Part shown: positions 51,691 to 60,121 of the stretch, piece after piece | Numbering within the stretch: the first letter of the stretch is position 1 | How the letters are laid out: each line of letters starts with the position of its first letter | Source: Mobilicoccus pelagius NBRC 104925 | Lineage (GTDB): Bacteria > Actinomycetota > Actinomycetes > Actinomycetales > Dermatophilaceae | Assembly: GCF_000247995.1 (NCBI RefSeq) | Contig: NZ_BAFE01000001.1 | Coordinates: forward strand, 29,925 to 93,924 | Direction of reading: 5' to 3' | DNA: 64,000 nt | The notes under the pieces: model-generated | The model's database searches: none | What the model was told of the DNA's origin: nothing | The model's input: only the letters and a program-made list of their open reading frames with translations | Translations under genes and position numbers: made by a program

Positions 51691-53204
51691 GGGAGGCTCC
51701 TTCTTCTCGGGGGGCGCCGCGCGCGGCGGGAGATGGGCGAGTCCAGGACGAGGGCTCCGACGGCGAGGGCCGCGCAGGCGGCACGACGCGCGGGGCTCGG
51801 CGCGGGTAGCGCCATGAGGACGGACTCGATTCGATCACGGAGGGCGTCGCGAGCCGTCGTCGCAGGTGAGCAGGGCACTCGGGCGGCCTCGGTCGCCTCG
51901 ACCCCGTTCTCATGGCGTCTCCTCGCCGGTGACCCGGCCGAGCACGCGGCTGCGTCCTCGATCGCACGACGGTAGACCTCGGCGGTGCGGGCGGCGACGG
52001 TGGGCCAGGCGTAGTCGGCGAGGGCGCGATCGCGCCCGCCGCGGCCGAGGCGTTCCCGCAGGTCGGGGTCGTCGAGGAGGCGGCCGAGGGCGCCGGCGAG
52101 GGCGTCGACGTCGCCGGGCGGCACGACGAGGGCGCCGGGTGCACCGCCGGTGCCGTCGTGCCCGACGACCTCGCCGATCGCCCCGGCGTCGCTCACGACG
52201 AGGGGCGTGCCGCACGCCATCGCCTCGACGGTCGGGAGCGAGAACCCCTCGTACCGCGACGGGACGCAGGCGACCTGGGCGGACGCGACGAGGGCGGCGA
52301 GCTCGGCGTCGGTGAGTCCACCCCGGACGGTGACGACGTCGGTGAGGCCGAGCCCGCGCACGAGGGTCTCGGTGCGGCCGCCGGGGGTGGGGCGGCTGAC
52401 GAGGACGAGTTCGAGTGGCGCACAGGGGTGCTGCTCCCGGCGTCGGGCGAGTGCGTGGAGGAGGACGTCGACGCCCTTGAGGGGGACGTCGGCGCTCGCC
52501 ATCGTCACGAGCCGCCCGGGCACGCGCGGCCCGTCGTGGGCGTCGGGGGTGAAGACGTCGGTCTCGACGCCGAGGGGGACGACGTCGATGCGGGCGGGGT
52601 CGACGCCGAAGTCGGTCGCGATGTCGCGGGCCGAGGAGGTGGACACGGTGAGGACGTGTCGTTGGGTGCGGGCGACGCGCTTCTGCATCGTGAGGAACGA
52701 GTACCAGCGGCTCAGCGAGACCCTCCGCCAGCCGGCGGCGCCCGCGAGGTCGGTGGTGCGGTCGCGGGTGATGGGGTGGTGGATCGTCGTGACGAGGGGG
52801 GCGTGGCGGGCGATGTCGAGGAGCCCGTACCCGAGGCACTGGTTGTCGTGCACGACGTCGAACTCACCCGTGCGGCCGCGGAGTGCGCGGGCGGCGCGGA
52901 GGGAGAACGTGAGCGGCTCGGGGAACGCCGCGGTCATCATGCCGGCGACCTCGAGGACGTCGATCGCGTCGCGGTACTCGTTCAGGCGCGGCATGCGGAA
53001 CGGGTCGGGTTCGCGGTAGAGGTCGAGGCTCGGCACCTTCTCGAGCCGCACGCCCGGGTCGAGCTCGGGGTAGGGCTGGCCGGAGAACACCGTCACCTCG
53101 TGCCCGGCCTGCACCAGCGCGCGCGTGAGGTGCCGAACGTACACGCCCTGCCCGCCCACGTGCGGCTTGCTGCGGTAGGAGAGCACCGCGACCCGCAGAC
53201 CCAT
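51576..53204 (-). CDS. GT4 family glycosyltransferase with repeat-derived C-terminal extension
   Basis: A 542-codon frame encoding a GT-B retaining glycosyltransferase. The N-terminal acceptor domain starts MGLRVAVLSYRSKPHVGGQG and the C-terminal nucleotide-sugar domain shows ASADVPLKGVDVLLHAL (basic donor-binding Lys), and E319-x7-E327 in YEGFSLPTVEAMACGTP. The family-like part ends near residue 425 (AEVYRRAIEDA). Residues 430-465 are encoded by repeat copy B, 466-504 by intergenic sequence, and 505-542 by the start of the methyltransferase gene read in another frame, so the original stop has been lost. It starts at 53204. The donor and acceptor are unknown; downstream genes suggest a modified glycan or glycolipid. 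Confidence 0.88.
   Translation of the reverse strand: MGLRVAVLSYRSKPHVGGQGVYVRHLTRALVQAGHEVTVFSGQPYPELDPGVRLEKVPSLDLYREPDPFRMPRLNEYRDAIDVLEVAGMMTAAFPEPLTFSLRAARALRGRTGEFDVVHDNQCLGYGLLDIARHAPLVTTIHHPITRDRTTDLAGAAGWRRVSLSRWYSFLTMQKRVARTQRHVLTVSTSSARDIATDFGVDPARIDVVPLGVETDVFTPDAHDGPRVPGRLVTMASADVPLKGVDVLLHALARRREQHPCAPLELVLVSRPTPGGRTETLVRGLGLTDVVTVRGGLTDAELAALVASAQVACVPSRYEGFSLPTVEAMACGTPLVVSDAGAIGEVVGHDGTGGAPGALVVPPGDVDALAGALGRLLDDPDLRERLGRGGRDRALADYAWPTVAARTAEVYRRAIEDAAACSAGSPARRRHENGVEATEAARVPCSPATTARDALRDRIESVLMALPAPSPARRAACAALAVGALVLDSPISRRARRPPRRRSLPCSPLTSAASASAPATVGSTSAAAPAATPSRCTVAART
51810..51917. repeat. Dispersed palindromic (MITE-like) repeat, copy B
   Basis: A 108-bp element with termini CGCCATGAGGACGGACTCGA (51810 on) and CCCCGTTCTCATGGCG (ending 51917), which pair at 17 of 21 positions. 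It is in opposite orientation to copy A at 7934-8031 and matches its reverse complement well at both ends, less well in the middle. It lies across the 3' end of the glycosyltransferase frame and adds 36 codons. No clear target-site duplication flanks it. Confidence 0.78.
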
Positions 53205-53473
53205 GCGTCCCCCTCACGTCCGGCGCCGATGCCGCGGCTCCACCTGCGCCCGATCGGGCCCGTCCCAGGGTAGTGACTCGCGGGTCACCTCGCCGCCGAG
53301 ACGCACCGACCGCCTCGTCGTCGCCGCTGTCGTCGCCACCACGGCACCGTCGGGAGCGACCGCCGCTGTTCGGTGACACCCGCTGCCGCTCGTCGCGGGG
53401 AGTCGCCGCTGGGCGACGGGGCGGGGGTCGTGCGGGGTCCGGCGCCGGACGTGCGTGCCAGGGTGACGCCATC

Positions 53474-55339
53474 ATGGAACCCGAACTCGCCGAGGTCAAA
53501 GACTTCTTCGCCTCCCACGAGCCGTTCTCGCGGCTGCCGGGGGCGGTGCTCGACGCGCTGCCGCGTCGGTGCACGATGCGGTACCACCGGCGGGGGAGCA
53601 CCATCCTCGACGCCGACGACACGGTCGAGGCGCTGCGGGTCGTCCGGTCGGGGGCCGTCGACGTCCACGACCGCGCGGGGGGACTCGTCGAACGGGTCGA
53701 CGTCGGTGGCAGCGTCGGCGTGACGGGCCTGCTCGAGGCGCCCCCGTACGGGTTCCGCGTCACGGCCGTCGAGGACACCCTCCTGCTCCTCGTGCCGCGG
53801 GCGGCGTTCGAGGAGCTCCTCGATCACGCGCCCGTCTCGGCGCACTTCCTCCTCCAGCAGGCGCACCGGTTGCGGGCCGCCGTGAAGACGGTACAGGTCT
53901 CCGACCACGGCGGGGCCGTGCTCCGCACACAGGTCGAGGAGATGGTGAGTGGACGTCTCGTCACGATCGACCCGGCCCGCACGGTGCAGGAGGCGGCCGC
54001 CGCGATGCAGGCCGAGCGGGTCTCCTCCCTCCTCGTCCTCGACGTCGCCGGGCGTCTCGCGGGCATCCTCACCGACCGCGACCTCCGCAACCGCGTCGTC
54101 GCCGCCGCGCTGCCGTACTCGACGACGGTCGCCGAGGTCATGACCCCCGACCCGCTCACCCTCGGCCTCGAGGCGCCCGCGTTCGAGGCGCTCCTCGAGA
54201 TGCTCGGCCGGGGCGTCCACCACCTGCCTGTCGTCGACGGGGCGGGCCGCCCGCAGGGGCTCGTCACGAGCACCGATCTCATGCGGCTCGAACGCTCCTC
54301 ACCGCTCTACCTCGTCCAGGACGTCGGCCGTCAGACGAGCACCGTCGGTCTCGCGGCGGTGGCGGCGCGGCTGCCGTCGATCGTCGACCACCTCGTCACC
54401 CAGGACGTGTCGGCGGGGGATGTCTCCCGGGTCGTCACGGCCGTCGCCGACGCGATCCACCGGCGCCTCGTCGCCCTCGCCGAGGCACGGCTCGGGCCGC
54501 CGCCGGTGCCGTACTGCTGGGTGGTGCTCGGGTCGCAGGCGCGCCACGAGTCGGGCCTCGGCGGCGACCAGGACACGGCGATCGTCCTCGACGACTCCGC
54601 CACCGCGGCCGACGCCGACTGGTTCGCCGACCTCGCGACCGCCGTCACCGACGGGCTCGTCGAGTGCGGGTTCCCCCGCTGCCCGGGCGATGTCATGGCG
54701 TCGAGTCCCCGCTGGCGTCAGACCGAGTCGGCGTGGCGAGGCATTTTCGCCGAGTGGCTCGACCACCCGACGCCCGAGGCGCTCGTCGGCGCGGCGATCT
54801 TCTTCGACATGCGCCCCCTCGCCGGTGACGCCGAGCTGTGCGAACGGCTCCGTCGCGACGTCCTCGCCCGTACCCCGCACGCGCGGCCGTTCCTCGCCCA
54901 CCTCACCAAGCAGGCCGTCGAGCACCAGCCGCCGCTCGGGCTGTTCCGCGGACTCGTCGTCGAACGGTCGGGCCCGCAGCAGAGCACCCTCGACATCAAG
55001 CACCGCGGCGTCGGCCCGGTCGTCGAGATTGCCCGCGTCCACGCGTTGTCGTCGGGCAGCCCGGCCGTCGAGACGCGGGCCCGGCTGCAGGAGGCCGCGG
55101 CGGCGGGACGGATGGACGCCGACGCGGCCGCGGACCTCCTCGACGCGTTCGAGTTCATCTCCTACGTCCGGCTCCGTCATCAGGCCCGCCGGGTGCGCGA
55201 GGGTGGGCCGCCCGACAATCACGTCGCCCCGGAGACGCTCGGCCACTTCGAGAAGCGCACCCTCAAGGACGCGTTCGGTGTCGTCCGCGCGGCGCAGGGC
55301 GTGCTCGCGGGTCGTCTCCCGCTCGGGTACATCTCGTGA
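53474..55339 (+). CDS. cNMP-binding, CBS-pair and DUF294 nucleotidyltransferase protein
   Basis: A 621-residue cytosolic signalling-type protein. A cyclic-nucleotide-binding-like domain occupies about residues 10-130 (MRYHRRGSTILDADDTVEAL, GGSVGVTGLLEAPPYG), two CBS domains about 155-275 (VQEAAAAMQAERVSSLLVLD, GILTDRDLRNRVV), then a DUF294 nucleotidyltransferase and its C-terminal helical partner. VVLGSQARHESGLGGDQDTA keeps the G-S and D-x-D pattern of GlnD-like nucleotidyltransferases, so catalysis is possible. The CBS pair could sense adenosine nucleotides. The ATG at 53474 opens the first domain; the ribosome-binding site is weak. The exonuclease gene begins 11 bp after its stop, a pairing common in other bacteria. 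Confidence 0.9.
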   Translation: MEPELAEVKDFFASHEPFSRLPGAVLDALPRRCTMRYHRRGSTILDADDTVEALRVVRSGAVDVHDRAGGLVERVDVGGSVGVTGLLEAPPYGFRVTAVEDTLLLLVPRAAFEELLDHAPVSAHFLLQQAHRLRAAVKTVQVSDHGGAVLRTQVEEMVSGRLVTIDPARTVQEAAAAMQAERVSSLLVLDVAGRLAGILTDRDLRNRVVAAALPYSTTVAEVMTPDPLTLGLEAPAFEALLEMLGRGVHHLPVVDGAGRPQGLVTSTDLMRLERSSPLYLVQDVGRQTSTVGLAAVAARLPSIVDHLVTQDVSAGDVSRVVTAVADAIHRRLVALAEARLGPPPVPYCWVVLGSQARHESGLGGDQDTAIVLDDSATAADADWFADLATAVTDGLVECGFPRCPGDVMASSPRWRQTESAWRGIFAEWLDHPTPEALVGAAIFFDMRPLAGDAELCERLRRDVLARTPHARPFLAHLTKQAVEHQPPLGLFRGLVVERSGPQQSTLDIKHRGVGPVVEIARVHALSSGSPAVETRARLQEAAAAGRMDADAAADLLDAFEFISYVRLRHQARRVREGGPPDNHVAPETLGHFEKRTLKDAFGVVRAAQGVLAGRLPLGYIS

Positions 55340-55349
55340 GGGGCCGGAC

Positions 55350-56036
55350 GTGATCCCCGGTCGTGACCGTCGTCGGCGGGACCGCGCGCGCCGGCGCGTC
55401 GAGGACGGCACGGCCCTCGCGCGGTTCCTCGACGTCCCCGCCCCGCCGCGGTCGACACCGCTCGACGAGGCGCCCCTACTCGCCGTCGACCTCGAGACGA
55501 CGGGCCTCGACCCGCGGGTCGATCGCATCCTCGCGGTGGGGTTCGTCCCTGTCGACGGCGACGAGATCCGCCTCGCGGGCGCCCGTCAGGTCCTCGTTCG
55601 GCACACGGATGGGGACGGGGTCGGCCAGAGCGCCACCGTGCACGGACTCACCGACGACGCCCTCACGGCCGGCCACCCGCTCGCCGACGTCCTCGCCGTG
55701 CTCCTCGACGAGCTTGCGGGGCGGGTGCTCCTCGCGCACTACGCGGTGCTCGAGGAGGAGTTCCTCGCCGCGGCCTGCCGGCGGGAGTTCGGCGCTCCGC
55801 TCGTCGTGCCCGTCGTCGACACCCTCGAGCTGCAGCGGCGTCTCGTCGCCGGGCCGTACGACCATCCGCGCGCGGGCACCCTGCGCCTCGGCCGCGCACG
55901 GAGCCACCATGGCCTGCCCACCTACCGCGCCCACGCCGCCCTCACCGACGCGCTCGCCTGCGCCGAGCTCTACCTCGCCCAGAGGGAGGCCTTCGCCGCC
56001 CGGGGGGACCGGGCGCTCGCCGCGCTCCTCCGGTGA
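55350..56036 (+). CDS. DnaQ-like 3'-5' exonuclease
   Basis: A 228-residue DEDD-family exonuclease. Exo I is LLAVDLETTGLDPRVDRI with the Asp-x-Glu pair, Exo II lies in RVLLAHYAVLEEEFLAAACR, and Exo III in YRAHAALTDALACAEL with the His and Asp of the DEDDh type. Residues 1-45 are a basic, low-complexity extension. The GTG at 55350 has GAGGGG six bases upstream and lies 11 bp after the DUF294 gene, so the two form an operon. Substrate may be RNA, DNA or a nucleotide; the fixed pairing with a CBS/nucleotidyltransferase protein suggests nucleotide-controlled nucleic-acid turnover. Confidence 0.9.
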   Translation: MIPGRDRRRRDRARRRVEDGTALARFLDVPAPPRSTPLDEAPLLAVDLETTGLDPRVDRILAVGFVPVDGDEIRLAGARQVLVRHTDGDGVGQSATVHGLTDDALTAGHPLADVLAVLLDELAGRVLLAHYAVLEEEFLAAACRREFGAPLVVPVVDTLELQRRLVAGPYDHPRAGTLRLGRARSHHGLPTYRAHAALTDALACAELYLAQREAFAARGDRALAALLR

Positions 56037-56426
56037 GGTCGCCCGTCGGCGCGGATCGACCCGGAGAGGTCTCCACGCCGCGGTGCTCGACTCGACGGCC
56101 CGGCTGCCGATCGGAGTGCCGACCCTGCCACGACGTCGTGGGCCCTCCAGCGGCCTGCCCTCACCCTGTCGAAGGCGTCGTCTCTGTCTCTGTGTCGCCT
56201 GCTCGCCCATGCCTCCCCGCGCCCTTCGACGTTCTCCGGCGTCATCGGCACCGACCGGACGGTCGAGTTCCGGCGGCTCGTCCGGATCCACCGTGACGGC
56301 GGGCGGGGAGAACCCGCCCCTCGACTGGAGGGCCGTCGTCGATCTCGGGACGGCGACGGCGAAGACCATCCCGGTCGCGGGCGCGGGGTCACCGCGGGGG
56401 CGTGAGAAGCCCGTGAGACCCCCACG
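56037..56426. other. Intergenic region between exonuclease and ArsC-family genes
   Basis: About 390 bp with no supported gene. Reading frames across it are low-complexity and lack starts with ribosome-binding sites. It contains the hairpin at 56301-56319. The convergent genes end on both sides. Confidence 0.6.
56301..56319. terminator. Short hairpin between convergent genes
   Basis: GGGCGGG (56301-56307) and CCCGCCC (56313-56319) pair perfectly around GAGAA. It is 265 bp past the exonuclease stop and 108 bp from the ArsC-family stop. It is a weak terminator candidate. Confidence 0.4.
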
Positions 56427-56795
56427 TCACTCGGCCGGGCGGGCGTGCTCCTCGACGAACGGGGCGACGCGGTCGACCGGCCGACCGATGATCGCGACGT
56501 CCTCGGCGATGACCACGGGCCGCTGCATGAGCCGCGGGTGCTCGGCGAGGACGTCGGCGATCTTCTCCGGCGTGTCGACGTCCGCGTCGGTGAGGCCGAG
56601 GTCGGTGAACGTCGCGTCGTGCCGTACGAGGTCGCCGGGGGCGTCCTCGAGGATGTCGAGGAGGTCGAGCACGGCCTGCTCGCCGAGGGGCGTGTCGAGG
56701 TAGCGGACGACGCCGACCTCGACACCGGCGGCCTCGATGGCCTCGAGCGCCTTGCGGGAGGTCGAGCAGCGGGGGTTGTGGAGGATCGTGAGCAT
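56427..56795 (-). CDS. ArsC/YfgD family thioredoxin-fold protein
   Basis: A 122-residue single-domain protein of the glutaredoxin-dependent arsenate reductase family. The active-site loop is LHNPRCSTSRKAL, where Cys is the candidate nucleophile; the HNPRCS form matches the YfgD branch rather than the HNPxCGTSRN of classical plasmid ArsC. RLMQRPVVIAEDVAIIGRPV carries the family's conserved Arg/Pro segment. Some YfgD-type proteins reduce arsenate poorly and their role is unclear. GAGGGTC directly precedes the ATG. It follows the CoA-transferase gene on the same strand by 78 bp. There is no arsenic operon around it. Confidence 0.9.
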   Translation of the reverse strand: MLTILHNPRCSTSRKALEAIEAAGVEVGVVRYLDTPLGEQAVLDLLDILEDAPGDLVRHDATFTDLGLTDADVDTPEKIADVLAEHPRLMQRPVVIAEDVAIIGRPVDRVAPFVEEHARPAE

Positions 56796-56872
56796 GACCC
56801 TCGTCTATCCCGGTCCGCGGCCGCGGTCAAGGGTTTTCTCGTCCGCGGCCGCGTCGTTGCGTAGGCGGCGCG

Positions 56873-58168
56873 TCAGAACACCCGCAGCTTCTCGGCCTCC
56901 TCGATGAGCTGGCCGCGGAAGTTCGGGTGGGCGATCTCGATGAGCGCCTCGGCGCGCTGGTGGGCCGACCTGCCGCGAAGGCGGGCGACGCCGTACTCGG
57001 TGACGACGTAGTCGACGTCGTTCTTGCTCGTCGAGACGTGCGTGCCGGGCGTGAGGGTGGGGACGATGCGGGTGATCGTGTCGTTCTTCGCCGTCGACGG
57101 CAGCACGATGAACGCCTTGCCGCCGCGGGAACGGTTGGAGGCGCGGACGAAGTCGCTCTGCCCACCGGTGCCGGAGTACGGCTTGGGCCCGAGGGACTCG
57201 GAGCCGCACTGGCCGACGAGGTCGATCTGCATCGTGCCGTTGATGGAGTGGAGGTCGTCGTGGCGGCCCACGAGGTAGGGGTCGTTCGTCACGTCGACCG
57301 GGTGCATCTCGAGCGCCGGGTTGTGGTCCATGAAGTCGTAGAGGCGCCGCGACCCGAGCGCGAACGTCGCCTTCATGAGGCCCCGGTCGACGTTCTTGCG
57401 GAGGTTGGTGACGGCGCCGGACTCGACGAGGGAGAGGATGCCGTCGCCGAACATCTCGGTGTGGATGCCGAGGTCGCGCTTCTCGAGGAGCTGCATGACG
57501 ACGGCGTCGGGGATCCCGCCGTACCCGATCTGGAGGGTCGCCCCGTCGGGGATGAGGTCGGCGACGTGTCCGGCGATGGCCTCCTGCACGGGGCCGATCT
57601 GGGGGAGGCCCACCTCGAGCAGCGGCCGGTCGTCCTCGACGATCGCGGTGACCTGGTCGACGTGGATGTGGCAGTGACCGTAGGCATACGGCACGTTCGG
57701 GTTGACCTCGAGGACGACCGTCCGCGCCTTCTCGAGCGCCGCCATCGTGTAGTCGGGGGCGAGGCCGAGGGAGAAGTAGCCGTGGGCGTCCATCGGGGAC
57801 GCCATCGCGACGACGACGTCCGCGGGGAACAGTCCGTCGCGGATGAGGGCGGGCATCTCGCTGAAGTAGGAGGGCCGGTAGTCGATCCATCCGGCCTGGG
57901 CGCCGGCGCGCGTCGGGCCACCGAGGAAGTACGCGCTGTGCCGTACGTGCTCGACGGTCTCGGGGTCGTAGTACCCGTACTCCCGCAGTGGCAGGATCTG
58001 GTGGACGGTGATGTCGCGGAAGTCGGTGCGCCGCTCCGAGAGGGTCTCGAGGATCGTCGGCGGCTCCCCGACACCCGTGGGCACGATGACGTGCGACCCG
58101 TCCTCGATGAGTCCGACCGCCTCCCCGGCCTCGCGACGCTTGGCGGCGTACTGGTCCTGCGCGGTCAT
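56873..58168 (-). CDS. Acetyl-CoA hydrolase/4-hydroxybutyrate CoA-transferase family protein
   Basis: A 431-residue family I CoA-transferase. Landmarks are HVIVPTGVGEPPTILETL near the start, ADVVVAMASPMDAHGYFSLG, LIPDGATLQIGYGGIPDAVV, GIHTEMFGDGILSLVESGAV with the likely catalytic Glu, and IVPTLTPGTHVSTSKNDVDY then VVTEYGVARLRGRS. Relatives move CoA between acetyl-CoA and butyrate, succinate, propionate or 4-hydroxybutyrate. AGGAGG lies eight bases before the ATG at 58168; the frame is open further upstream but without family sequence. It is divergent from the SRPBCC gene, 98 bp apart. Confidence 0.93.
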   Translation of the reverse strand: MTAQDQYAAKRREAGEAVGLIEDGSHVIVPTGVGEPPTILETLSERRTDFRDITVHQILPLREYGYYDPETVEHVRHSAYFLGGPTRAGAQAGWIDYRPSYFSEMPALIRDGLFPADVVVAMASPMDAHGYFSLGLAPDYTMAALEKARTVVLEVNPNVPYAYGHCHIHVDQVTAIVEDDRPLLEVGLPQIGPVQEAIAGHVADLIPDGATLQIGYGGIPDAVVMQLLEKRDLGIHTEMFGDGILSLVESGAVTNLRKNVDRGLMKATFALGSRRLYDFMDHNPALEMHPVDVTNDPYLVGRHDDLHSINGTMQIDLVGQCGSESLGPKPYSGTGGQSDFVRASNRSRGGKAFIVLPSTAKNDTITRIVPTLTPGTHVSTSKNDVDYVVTEYGVARLRGRSAHQRAEALIEIAHPNFRGQLIEEAEKLRVF

Positions 58169-58266
58169 CGGGGGCCTCCTGGGAACGGCGGTGTTCTCGT
58201 CGTCCCAAACGTAGACGGAACGGGCGGCCCTCGGGGGGCAGGGCGGGCCCGGCCTAGGGTCGGGGC

Positions 58267-58728
58267 ATGACTTCGCCCACGCCCGCCCCCGCCGGACCCA
58301 CCTGTGTCGCACGGCAGATCGTCGTCGACGCCGCCCCCACCGAGGTCTTCGCGCTCCTCGCGAACCCCCACCGCCACCACGAGGTCGACGGCAGCGGCAC
58401 CGTGAAGCAGGACGTCATCGGTCCCCGGCGTCTCGCCGAGGGCGACCGGTTCCGCGTCTCCATGAGGATGCTCGGCATCCCGTACGCGATCACCAGCACC
58501 GTCACCCGACTCGAGGACGACCGGGCGATCGAGTGGCGCCACCCCGGCGGGCACCGCTGGCGCTGGGAGTTCGAGCCCACCGGCGACGGCCGCACCCGCG
58601 TCACGGAGACCTTCGACCACACCGACTCCCCGTCGTGGCTCATGCGACTCATCAAGGCGCCCGAGCGCAACGCCGAGGGCATCGAGAAGAGCCTCGCGCG
58701 GCTGCAGCGGCTCTTCGCCGACCGCTGA
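58267..58728 (+). CDS. SRPBCC (START/Bet v 1-like) family protein
   Basis: A 153-residue single-domain protein. ARQIVVDAAPTEVFALLANP opens the helix-grip fold, followed by LAEGDRFRVSMRMLGIPYAI, AIEWRHPGGHRWRWEFEPTG, TRVTETFDH and a long C-terminal helix (NAEGIEKSLARLQRLFA). The fold makes a cavity for a hydrophobic ligand; many actinobacterial members are annotated as polyketide cyclase/dehydrase without evidence of that activity. It is divergent from the CoA-transferase gene and is followed 71 bp later by the kinase gene on the same strand. The ligand is unknown. Confidence 0.88.
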   Translation: MTSPTPAPAGPTCVARQIVVDAAPTEVFALLANPHRHHEVDGSGTVKQDVIGPRRLAEGDRFRVSMRMLGIPYAITSTVTRLEDDRAIEWRHPGGHRWRWEFEPTGDGRTRVTETFDHTDSPSWLMRLIKAPERNAEGIEKSLARLQRLFADR

Positions 58729-58799
58729 CCCCGGCCGGCCCCCGCCCGTCCACCGGGATCCGCGTGCGGCGCGGTGGGGGCCTGGCGCAAGATGGGCGC

Positions 58800-59612
58800 A
58801 TGTCCGACACGCACCTGCCCCCGCCCCCCATCGCGCTCACCATCGCCGGATCCGAGGCGACCGGCGGTGCGGGCGCCCAGGCCGACCTCAAGACGTTCCA
58901 GGCCCGGGGCGTCTTCGGCATCGCCGCGCTCACCTGCCTCGTCGCGTTCGACCCGAAGAACGACTGGGGCCACCGGTTCACCCCCGTCGACCCCCATGTC
59001 ATCGCCGACCAGCTCGAGGCCGAGTTTGCCTGCTACGACATCCAGACGGTGAAGATCGGGATGCTCGGCACCCCCGACACGATCGACGTCGTCGCCCGCA
59101 CCCTCGGCGAGCACCGCCCCGAGCGGCTCCTGCTCGACCCCGTCCTCATCTGCAAGGGTCAGGAGCCCGGTGCCGCGCTCGACACCGACAACGCGCTCAA
59201 GGAGAAGATCCTCCCGCTCGCGACGTTCGTCACCCCCAACCAGTACGAGGCGATGTCCCTCGCCGGGATGGGCGCGATCGAGACGGTCGAGGACCTCGAG
59301 ACCGCGGCCCGTCGCATCCACGAGTCCTGCGGTGCGGCCGTGCTCGCCAAGGGCGGCGTGCGCCTCGCGGGGCCCGACGCCGTCGACGTCTACCACGACG
59401 GCACGACGACCGAGGTCCTCAGCACCCCGAAGATCGGTGAAGTCGCCGTGAGCGGTGCCGGATGCTCCCTCGCCGCCGCGATCACCGCGGAGCTCGCGAA
59501 GGGGCTCGACCCGCTCGCTGCGGCGAAGACCGCCAAGGCATTCGTCACCAAGGGCATCGAGGCCCGCGTCGAGTCCAACGCGCCGTTCGACGCCCTCTGG
59601 CAGGGTGCGTGA
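58800..59612 (+). CDS. Pyridoxal/hydroxymethylpyrimidine kinase (PdxK/ThiD family)
   Basis: A 270-residue ribokinase-like enzyme using ATP to phosphorylate vitamin B6 aldehydes/alcohols or the thiamine pyrimidine. ALTIAGSEATGGAGAQADLK is the N-terminal substrate loop, LLDPVLICKGQE and FVTPNQYEAMSLAGM lie in the core, and VSGAGCSLAAAITAELAKGL is the anion-hole region with the conserved Cys (equivalent to G-T-G-C-T/S). The sequence is close to the bifunctional PdxK/ThiD2 group of Gram-positive bacteria, so either activity is possible. Its TGA overlaps the GTG of the YchJ gene. The start at 58800 (MSDTHLPPPP) follows AAGATGG. Confidence 0.9.
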   Translation: MSDTHLPPPPIALTIAGSEATGGAGAQADLKTFQARGVFGIAALTCLVAFDPKNDWGHRFTPVDPHVIADQLEAEFACYDIQTVKIGMLGTPDTIDVVARTLGEHRPERLLLDPVLICKGQEPGAALDTDNALKEKILPLATFVTPNQYEAMSLAGMGAIETVEDLETAARRIHESCGAAVLAKGGVRLAGPDAVDVYHDGTTTEVLSTPKIGEVAVSGAGCSLAAAITAELAKGLDPLAAAKTAKAFVTKGIEARVESNAPFDALWQGA

Positions 59613-60040
59613 CCGGCTCCGCCTTCGGCGTCGTCGGCGGTCCGTCCTCGGCGGGGCCGTGCCCGTGCGGTGGTTCCCCCGTGCCGGGCACCCCGTACGC
59701 CGACTGCTGCGGCCGCCTCCACGAGGGGGCGGCCGCGGCGACCGCCGAGGAGCTCATGCGTTCGCGCTACTCGGCGTTCGTCGTCGGGGACGAGGGGTAC
59801 CTCCTGCGCACGTGGCATCCGCGCACCCGACCGGAGTCGCTCGGCCTCGACCCGCGGCACCGCTGGACCGGCCTCGAGGTGCTCGAGACCGCCGACGGCG
59901 CTCCCGGCGACGACACCGGCACCGTCACGTACCGTGCCCGCTCCCGCGACACCGCCGGGGGACGGCACGAGATGACCGAGCTGGCACACTTCGCCCGCCG
60001 CGTCGGACGATGGGTGTACGTCGACGGCGACGTGAGCTGA
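59609..60040 (+). CDS. YchJ family SEC-C-type zinc-binding protein
   Basis: A 143-residue protein. The N-terminus holds the metal-binding group GPCPCGGSPVPGTPYADCCG, with two Cys at C-x-C and two adjacent Cys later, as in SEC-C/YchJ motifs. RLHEGAAAATAEELMRSRYS and AFVVGDEGYLLRTWHPRTRP follow, and FARRVGRWVYVDGDVS ends the chain; this NTF2-like domain is typical of YchJ (UPF0225). The biochemical role is unknown. The GTG at 59609 overlaps the kinase stop codon by four bases, so the two are co-translated. Confidence 0.9.
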   Translation: MTGSAFGVVGGPSSAGPCPCGGSPVPGTPYADCCGRLHEGAAAATAEELMRSRYSAFVVGDEGYLLRTWHPRTRPESLGLDPRHRWTGLEVLETADGAPGDDTGTVTYRARSRDTAGGRHEMTELAHFARRVGRWVYVDGDVS

Positions 60041-60121
60041 TCCCCCGCTGTCGACAAGACGGCGTGCCCCACCTGGACGACCGTCCTAGACTCGCCGCGT
60101 CGACGACGCCGGGAGGGCGAC

